From: Wolbachia endosymbiont (group B) of Eucosma cana
Lineage (GTDB): Bacteria > Pseudomonadota > Alphaproteobacteria > Rickettsiales > Anaplasmataceae
Assembly: GCF_947250645.1 (NCBI RefSeq)
Contig: NZ_OX366334.1
Span: 310,001-374,000, forward strand
Length of the DNA: 64,000 nucleotides
Reading direction: 5' to 3'
Shown: positions 57,900 to 64,000 of the stretch, one piece after another
Layout: each line of letters begins with the position of its first letter
Numbering within the stretch: the stretch's first letter is position 1
Program-made: the position numbers and the translations under genes
The notes under the pieces: generated by a model
The model's database searches: none
The model's input: the letters and a program-made list of their open reading frames with translations, nothing else
Told to the model about the DNA's origin: nothing

Positions 57900-59024
57900 T
57901 CGGGAACATTTAAAAAAGCATAAGGGTCAAGTTAAGGAAATAAAGGTATGAAGAAGATAGGATAAGAAGATATAAAATTCTCTCGGATATATTTTAGTGA
58001 GAGAACTAATGATGAATAAAATAACTTGCTTATCAAATTACCTCAACAAATTTTTCAATGAAATGGCAAATAATTGAAACAGAAAAGGAAAAGAAAATTG
58101 AGTAATTGATGATTCATAAAAGCTATAATTTTGGGTAATATAGGGGTTACAGACTGAATCATAGATACAATGTGCCAATTATTAAATGAAGAATCTGTGA
58201 TAATAACGAAACAGGGTTTAGATTTCAGGTTTACTAAAGAAGCAGTAGAATTTATGAAAAGAATGTACAATGGCTTTATTTAAAATACCCTGCAAATTGA
58301 TTGTAGAATCTTGCAGCAATTTAAAAGCATTGGATAGTAGCTTTGCCTAACAGCATGGAAAATCTATATAAAGGTTATGGACAAAGGTTATGAGAGTAAC
58401 ACTAAGTGTGGAATAAAGTTAAAATTAGTTTTTGATTACCTAAATCAGACATTGGATCAACTTAACATAACGGAGGGAGTAAGAAGGTTATAGGGAGAAG
58501 TTGCTAATATCTGACCTTGGTTCAAGTTCTTTTAAACAGATCAATGGAACGGGAGCTTATTTTATAAGTCGTTGATACCAATGTATATGCTATAGAAACA
58601 AATCAAAAAATGGAATTATTGGAATGTTTAGGAGACAAGCTATTTTTAGAAATGAAGGTGTTGTTGGGAAAAGAAGCAAAGATTAGAGTAAGAATGATAT
58701 GTCATAAATTAACTGAAGAGCAGTCTCTAGCCAGAAGAAGAAAAGCTAATAAATTGGCAAAATCACATGATCTTCCAAAAGGAATCAGAAATTGTTGAAC
58801 TGGTCAAAACTAATATTCCAGAGGATAAAATTAGTGCTGAGCAAGTATTACAGAGTAAGGTGGCAAATTGAGTTGTTTTTAGATTGGCAGATATTTTTAT
58901 TAGCATCGAAAATTACATAATGTATATTATGGAAAATATAAGAAACACAAGCTTTCAGCAAGAGAAAATGCAATTTTTGCTCTTCTTAAACAGCATAAAA
59001 AAGTGCCTGTTGAACCTCCAGATT
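57900..59024 (+). pseudogene. decayed IS4-family transposase
   Basis: Fragments in several plus-strand frames form one transposase: LKLVFDYLNQTLDQLNITEG near 58425, 'FKQINGTGAYFISR' near 58530, 'EEQSLARRRKANKLAKSHDL' near 58708, and near 58850 the YREK-type region (RVRWQIELFLDWQIF-like, now broken), followed by 'LSARENAIFALLKQHKKVPV'. At least five frame breaks are evident. The 62-codon frame at 58610-58798 is only a fragment. No clear terminal repeats were found. Confidence 0.75.
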
Positions 59025-59251
59025 AATATCTAAAAATACTCAAGTATTACTTTAAAAGTTTTACCTTGAAGTATCTAAAGCATTACTTTAAGAATGTTTA
59101 AAATTTTAATTTAAATACCATTCCTTACCTTCTTATTGTCTATTATCAAAAAAGTGTTAAAATAGCAATTAATTATATTAGTTTTTGCATAACTATATCA
59201 GCTTGGTTGCTTCATTGTTTGTTTCTTTTCTTTCAAACTCGAATAGATATT

Positions 59252-60064
59252 TTATAACGTCTTAATGCTAACTCCACCGACATATAAATTTGCGTGGCTT
59301 TTTCCAGTATTAAGCAATACAAGTCCAATATTGTCAACACTAGAGCGTAGTTCTCCTACTTCTTCATTATGTTCATTGATTACTTTAGTGCCAATATTTG
59401 GAAGTGCATTTTTTCCCTCAACAAGGTAAAGTTTCCTTCTGAATTTTTCTTGTCTGCTCATTCGATTTACAACTTCCTGACCTATATAGCACCCTTTATT
59501 AAAACTTATACCATTTATCTTATCGATTAAATATTGCAGCGGAAATGATGAATTTTGCACCATATCTTTTGCTCCATCTGGGACAAGGTTTGTAATTCTA
59601 ACTTTTTCATACTGAATAAAATCTCCAACCGGTTCTTTTATTTCATCTTTATGTATGATCCTCATTCCTAGCAGCTTGTGCCTTGGATCTTGAAAAATAA
59701 CTTGTGACTTACTACTACACTCCGCCAACTTAGCATCAAACAAAACTCCAACCTTATATAGTGCACTAATGTCTTTAATTTTCACTCTCAAATAAGTTTT
59801 AAGTAAATCTAGTTTCTCGATAATTTGCTGTAAGTGCACATTTTCGCACTCTAAGAAAATATATCCACCATATTCAATGAGAAAAAAATCGTACAGATAT
59901 TTTCCCTGAGGGTTGAGTAATAAAGAGTAAATTGCCTGCTGGCTACTTAGTTTATTAATGTCATTTGTTATAATACCCTGAAGAAAATCTCTCGTATCTG
60001 GTCCGTATAAAGATATTACACTACGGTTTGCTAGCGGTATGTAACCCATAAAACTTCTGTTCAA
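59252..60064 (-). CDS. ygfZ: YgfZ/GcvT-like folate-binding protein
   Basis: A folate-dependent helper of Fe-S cluster enzymes. 270 residues. The family motif KGCYxGQE appears in 'GISFNKGCYIGQEVVNRMSR', and 'ISLYGPDTRDFLQGIITNDI' is the conserved N-terminal part. It is divergent from groES. Confidence 0.92.
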   Translation of the reverse strand: MNRSFMGYIPLANRSVISLYGPDTRDFLQGIITNDINKLSSQQAIYSLLLNPQGKYLYDFFLIEYGGYIFLECENVHLQQIIEKLDLLKTYLRVKIKDISALYKVGVLFDAKLAECSSKSQVIFQDPRHKLLGMRIIHKDEIKEPVGDFIQYEKVRITNLVPDGAKDMVQNSSFPLQYLIDKINGISFNKGCYIGQEVVNRMSRQEKFRRKLYLVEGKNALPNIGTKVINEHNEEVGELRSSVDNIGLVLLNTGKSHANLYVGGVSIKTL

Positions 60065-60097
60065 ACCTTAAATTATACACTTTTACTAACTCCAGCC

Positions 60098-60127
60098 CTT
60101 GAAATGTAACCTTTAGATGACTACATA
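60098..60127 (+). promoter_or_regulatory. heat-shock (sigma-32-type) promoter for groESL
   Basis: CCCTTGAAA ending at 60104 matches the sigma-32 -35 consensus; CTACATA at 60121-60127 is a partial match to CCCCATnT after 16 bases. Position is 36 bases upstream of the groES ATG. The -10 is only approximate. Confidence 0.5.
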
Positions 60128-60162
60128 GAATTGTAGGTTAATCTATTAATGAGGAAACATAA

Positions 60163-60453
60163 ATGTCAAGTGTAAATTTGAATGTATTAGATGATAACGT
60201 GCTAATAAAGCCTATTACTGAAGAAAAACAAGGTGGAATTGTACTACCATCAAGTGCTGAAAAGAAGCCTACTAAAGGTGAAGTTATAGCAATTGGTAGT
60301 GGTTCACGCAACTCAAGCGGAGAGCGTATAGCTTTAACTGTAAAAACTGGTGATAAGGTTTTCTACAGGCAGTGGGCTGGCACAGAAGTAGAGCATGACA
60401 ATGAAAAGTATGTCGTGATGAAGGAGTCAGACCTACTTGCTGTTATCAAGTAG
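60163..60453 (+). CDS. groES: co-chaperonin GroES
   Basis: Caps GroEL. 96 residues with '[20 protein letters not shown]' and '[20 protein letters not shown]' (mobile loop included) and a normal C terminus ([12 protein letters not shown]). Upstream AATGAGGAAAC provides the ribosome site. groEL follows at 81 bases. Confidence 0.96.
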
Positions 60454-60534
60454 GTATCCCTATTTTAATGCGCTATATAGTGCATTATGTATTTTAATAT
60501 TCTAAATTTTTTATTAATTTAAGGAGTGATAAAA

Positions 60535-62193
60535 ATGGCTAACATAGTAGTATCAGGCGAACAGTTGCAAGAAGCCTTTCGTGAAGTTGCAGCAATGGTT
60601 GACTCAACGGTGGGAGCAACTGCAGGGCCTAGGGGAAATACAATAGGAATTAGTAAGCCATATGGTGGACCAGAGGTCACAAAGGATGGCTATAAGGTAA
60701 TGAAAGGTATAAAGCCTGAAAAACCATTACACTCTGCGATAGTAAGCACCATTGCTCAAAGTGCTTCTCAGTGTAATGACAAAGTTGGTGATGGTACCAC
60801 AACATGCTCAATACTGACTAGCAATATGATAATGGAAGCTTCAAAGTCAATTGCAGCTGGAAATGATCGTATTTGTATCAAAAATGGAATACAGAAGGCA
60901 AAAGATGTGATATTAAAGGAAATTACATCAATGTCTCGCACAATTTCTTTAGAGAAAATGGATGAAGTTGCACAAGTTGCAATAATTTCTGCAAATGGTG
61001 ATAAAGATATTGGTAATAGCATTGCTGATGCTGTTAAAAAGGTTGGAAAAGAAGGCGTCATCACTGTTGAAGAGAGTAAGGGTTCAAAAGAATTAGAAGT
61101 TGAACTTACAACTGGTATGCAGTTTGACCGTGGTTATCTCTCTCCATACTTTGTTACAAATAATGAAAAGATGAGTGTGGAGCTTGATGATCCATATTTG
61201 CTGATTACAGAAAAAAAACTTAATATTATTCAACCTTTACTTCCTATTCTTGAGGCTATTTTTAAGTCTGGTAAACCTTTGCTTATCATTGCAGAAGATG
61301 TTGAAGGTGAAGCATTAAGCACTTTAGTGATCAACAAATTACGTGGTCTAAAAGTTGCTGCAGTAAAAGCTCCAGGTTTTGGTGATAGGAGAAAGGAGAT
61401 GCTCGAAGATATAGCAGCTTTAACAGGTGCTAAGTATGTCATAAAAGATGAGCTTGGAATCAAGATGGAAGATTTGACTCTTGAAGATCTTGGTACTGCT
61501 AAAAATGTTAAAATCACTAAAGACAATACCACAATTGTTAGTGAAGACAGCGACTGTGACAAACAAAACAGAGTAAATGCTAGAATTAACCAGATTAAAT
61601 CTCAGATTGAAACTTCAACCTCTGATTATGACAAAGAAAAGCTAAGAGAGCGTTTAGCAAAATTATCAGGCGGTGTTGCTGTACTCAAAGTTGGTGGAGC
61701 AACTGAAGTAGAGGTAAAAGAACGTAGAGATAGAGTAGAAGATGCACTTCATGCAACAAGAGCTGCAATTGAAGAAGGGATAGTTCCAGGTGGAGGAGTT
61801 GCACTTCTTTACGCTGCATCTGCTCTTGATAAGCTAAAAGCTTCAAGCGATGAAGAGCAAATAGGTATCAACATTGTCAAAAAAGTTCTCAGTGCTCCAA
61901 TCAAAAGATTGGTTAAAAATGCTGGTCTTGAATCTGCTGTTATAATTGACTATTTGATTAAGCAGAATGATAAAGAGCTTATATACAACGTTGAGGCTAT
62001 GAACTACGCTAATGCATCAACAGCTGGTGTAATTGATCCGGCAAAAGTAGTTCGTATTGCTTTTGAAACAGCAGTGTCTGTAGCAAGCGCACTTATTACT
62101 ACTGAATCTATGATAGTTGATCTACCAAACAAAGAAGAAAATGCTTCATCACCTATGGGTGCAGGAGCAATGGGCGGAATGGGTGGATTCTAA
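60535..62193 (+). CDS. groEL: chaperonin GroEL
   Basis: ATP-driven folding chamber. 552 residues from ATG 60535, with AAGGAG at 60521-60526 and an in-frame GTG at 60526. '[20 protein letters not shown]', '[17 protein letters not shown]', '[20 protein letters not shown]' (nucleotide site), '[16 protein letters not shown]' and the Gly-Met tail '[14 protein letters not shown]'. The apical domain matches Wolbachia-type GroEL. Confidence 0.98.
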   Translation: MANIVVSGEQLQEAFREVAAMVDSTVGATAGPRGNTIGISKPYGGPEVTKDGYKVMKGIKPEKPLHSAIVSTIAQSASQCNDKVGDGTTTCSILTSNMIMEASKSIAAGNDRICIKNGIQKAKDVILKEITSMSRTISLEKMDEVAQVAIISANGDKDIGNSIADAVKKVGKEGVITVEESKGSKELEVELTTGMQFDRGYLSPYFVTNNEKMSVELDDPYLLITEKKLNIIQPLLPILEAIFKSGKPLLIIAEDVEGEALSTLVINKLRGLKVAAVKAPGFGDRRKEMLEDIAALTGAKYVIKDELGIKMEDLTLEDLGTAKNVKITKDNTTIVSEDSDCDKQNRVNARINQIKSQIETSTSDYDKEKLRERLAKLSGGVAVLKVGGATEVEVKERRDRVEDALHATRAAIEEGIVPGGGVALLYAASALDKLKASSDEEQIGINIVKKVLSAPIKRLVKNAGLESAVIIDYLIKQNDKELIYNVEAMNYANASTAGVIDPAKVVRIAFETAVSVASALITTESMIVDLPNKEENASSPMGAGAMGGMGGF

Positions 62194-62204
62194 GTAAACA
62201 AGAG

Positions 62205-62227
62205 CCTTGGAGCAAGTTGCTCCAAGG
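62205..62227 (+). terminator. terminator after groEL
   Basis: A 10-bp perfect stem, CCTTGGAGCA with TGCTCCAAGG and an AGT loop, is followed by TATCTTTCT, 11 bases past the groEL stop. Confidence 0.65.
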
Positions 62228-62480
62228 TATCTTTCTAGTTCTAAAAAGTCTTACATTTATAAAGGAAATAAATTTGTGGTTTTCTATGCAAAGCCACTAC
62301 TATTTATATTTGTTACGTCTCTTTAATATTATAACTGCTTAAAAATAAAAAAATAATATATGAAAGTTATAATTGCTACTATATTTGTATTAGCATAATA
62401 TTATATTAACAAATGATTTATATAATATTTTTATTATAATAGATAGAACTTAAATTATTTTCTTCATAAATAGAGTATTT

Positions 62481-62984
62481 ATGAAAATACGTATATACTC
62501 AATCCTACTTTTACTTTTTTCTTGCACTCAATTGTGCGCTGAAGAAGAAGTTGCAAAATTTGATCTGCTCATTGGTAAGGTAAATAAAGCAAACCTCACC
62601 ATTGAAGGCGCAATAAAGGTTACAATAAAACCAGGTTGGCATATATATTACAAAGACCCTGGAGATTTCGGCCTTCCTACTTCCTTTGACTGTCAGGGTA
62701 ACATATCAAATATAGATATTCATTGGCCTACTCCCAAGGAACATGAAGATAAAGTTGGGGAAGTTACATTTGTTAGTAACATATATGAAGATATGGTGTT
62801 ATTTCCCTTTAAAACTAATATCATTCCAAATCAGGAATACGTTGATATTAACTTTCATATAAAGTACGCAATATGTAAAGATAGGTGTATCCCTAAAAAT
62901 GCCGAGATAAAAACCAGTCAACCACTAAAGGATTTTATAGATTCTGATATCAATAAACTCATAAATGAGTGGTACAAGAAGTAA
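62481..62984 (+). CDS. stand-alone DsbD alpha (N-terminal) domain protein
   Basis: A 167-residue secreted protein like the N-terminal periplasmic domain of DsbD. Signal sequence 'MKIRIYSILLLLFSCTQLCA' (lipoprotein cleavage is possible but the site is not standard). 'TIKPGWHIYYKDPGDFGLPT' and 'KYAICKDRCIPKNAEI' give the conserved fold and the CxxxC pair (family: C...CIP). The membrane and thioredoxin domains of DsbD are absent here. Role in moving reducing power in the periplasm is by homology. Confidence 0.85.
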   Translation: MKIRIYSILLLLFSCTQLCAEEEVAKFDLLIGKVNKANLTIEGAIKVTIKPGWHIYYKDPGDFGLPTSFDCQGNISNIDIHWPTPKEHEDKVGEVTFVSNIYEDMVLFPFKTNIIPNQEYVDINFHIKYAICKDRCIPKNAEIKTSQPLKDFIDSDINKLINEWYKK

Positions 62985-63111
62985 GGTTAAAAAGCAAGAG
63001 CTTAACAACTATAGTTGAGAAAGAGCTTTAAAAGCCTTATGTGCAATTAAAATCATTAATTATTTACTATATTATGTTAATATAGTAATATTAATTTTTT
63101 GATATACAATC

Positions 63112-64000
63112 ATGACTCATCAATGTAAACACATAATAAATGAAACTGCTAATCAAAAAAAAGAAGAAGGAATAGAAGGTGTGATTATTACTACAGCACA
63201 CGCTTCAGATGATATGCACAACTGCGTAAAACGTGCAAATTATTCTACTCTTACTAAGCACATTTGTCAACCTGGTTGGTTTATAAAGGACCTATTGGAG
63301 GAATTTTTTCCTGAATTAATACACAATGAAAACATCATGCATTATACTAACCCAAACCCTGTTAAGGAATACTATGCAGCAAATTTTGCTATAACATTTG
63401 AATGTAAGGAAGATGCAAAGTGTGGAAATGCAATAGATTATACAAACTTTTTACCTAGCGGTATATGGTGTAGTGGAAAAGGTAAAACGAATACTAGCGG
63501 TAAGGGTTATCCTTACAATGAGCTCTCTGCTGATAATAACAATAAAAGTGCATGTTATCACAGTAAAGATTTTAATAAAAATGCACTTCATAACAAAAAT
63601 TTCTTCTGGAATACAACGTGTCCTAATCTAGTATTAGATCGTAGCGTAGAAGAGCTAAAAGAATGTGCAGGTAAAACTATAGTTGCAAAATTGGTATCAC
63701 CTTTAATAATTGTTGATAAGAGTAATATGATAATAGATAAAGATGGCAACAATACTAAAATACCCTATCTTCACTTAGAGCACTTCTTAACTTTTGACGG
63801 TAAGCTTAAAGATGATCCTAAAAACAACTGTGCAATTTATAAGAACCTCACTAAGAAACCCACTGAATTAATTGAATTAAAAGATAAAGTTTTATGGACT
63901 TCCGACAAAGAAGTAAAGTTGATAATTCCTGACACTGGTAATATGAGATGTTTAGGTTCTCCTAGTAAAAGTGAGAGCGTAATTCAAAAGAGTGATGAGA
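63112..64000 (+). CDS. hypothetical Cys-rich protein, 3' end beyond window
   Basis: An open frame from ATG 63112 to the window end (at least 296 codons). It begins MTHQCKHIINETANQKKEEG and has many cysteines, often paired with short charged segments ('ITFECKEDAKCGNAIDYTNF', 'LPSGIWCSGKGKTNTSGKGY'). No signal peptide appears at this start, though so many cysteines suggest a secreted or metal-binding domain. I do not recognise the family. Confidence 0.7.
   Translation, partial: MTHQCKHIINETANQKKEEGIEGVIITTAHASDDMHNCVKRANYSTLTKHICQPGWFIKDLLEEFFPELIHNENIMHYTNPNPVKEYYAANFAITFECKEDAKCGNAIDYTNFLPSGIWCSGKGKTNTSGKGYPYNELSADNNNKSACYHSKDFNKNALHNKNFFWNTTCPNLVLDRSVEELKECAGKTIVAKLVSPLIIVDKSNMIIDKDGNNTKIPYLHLEHFLTFDGKLKDDPKNNCAIYKNLTKKPTELIELKDKVLWTSDKEVKLIIPDTGNMRCLGSPSKSESVIQKSDE

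Noticed and set aside
58610..58798. 62-codon frame as a separate gene
   Set aside because: It is a fragment of the decayed IS4-family transposase at 57900-59024.

Overview
The window is chromosomal DNA of a Wolbachia-type Rickettsiales endosymbiont. The evidence is the low GC content, a 23S-5S rRNA pair with no 16S gene attached, a split ATP synthase (atpD-atpC apart from atpH-atpA), and a continuous tuf-S10-spc-alpha ribosomal block. Further support comes from an orphan VirB2-like pilin, dispersed palindromic repeats including one inside a coding region, decayed IS elements, and the recognisable GroEL, PPDK and EF-Tu sequences. I cannot assign a strain or supergroup from sequence alone.

Layout. 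1-2.05 kb: 3' part of 23S rRNA, then 5S. 2.05-3.7 kb: decayed DNA, then rpmH-rnpA on the minus strand; rnpA is out of frame at an A9 run. 3.7-6.7 kb: phosphate permease (pstC), atpD, atpC. 6.7-11.5 kb: palindromic repeats, a large repeat/coiled-coil protein, a TalC-type transaldolase and a small membrane protein. 11.5-13 kb: carA, tRNA-Tyr, tRNA-Gly. 13-27.4 kb: tuf and about 30 genes for ribosomal proteins, SecY, Adk and RpoA, nearly all within a few bases of one another. 27.4-33.6 kb: yraN, atpH, atpA, greA, ribB, a periplasmic M48 protease with TPRs, then virB2-like and fabG on the minus strand. 33.6-41.7 kb: palindromes, ppdK, a possible effector with an SGHY motif, a 306-bp MITE-like element beside an intact IS3-family element that caps a truncated ORF, and an RND adaptor. 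41.7-49.8 kb: grxD-bolA, malic enzyme, pgsA, a membrane protein, bamD, yebC, an M23 peptidase carrying an in-frame palindrome, a band-7 protein, and a TPP riboswitch driving a PQ-loop transporter and thiamine pyrophosphokinase. 49.8-52.4 kb: a nest in which an IS630-family element sits inside an IS5-family element, itself inserted in a palindromic repeat with a 9-bp target duplication. 52.4-64 kb: a periplasmic glutamine-amidotransferase-like protein, tRNA-Phe, coaD, a zinc-finger protein, cdsA-uppS, a 621-aa helical-repeat protein, a decayed IS4-family transposase, ygfZ, groES-groEL, a stand-alone DsbD alpha domain, and the start of a Cys-rich ORF that leaves the window.

How the genes fit together. 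Most of the window is core translation, ATP synthesis, envelope and cofactor metabolism. The riboswitch-TPK unit suggests thiamine is salvaged rather than made. ribB belongs to riboflavin synthesis. PPDK, malic enzyme and transaldolase fit a gluconeogenic, amino-acid-fed metabolism. The non-core genes (coiled-coil, solenoid and SGHY proteins, VirB2) are the plausible host-interaction set. The most unusual observations are the riboswitch-controlled PQ-loop gene, the rnpA frameshift at a poly-A run, the nested IS structure, the MITE-like element and the protein-coding palindrome.
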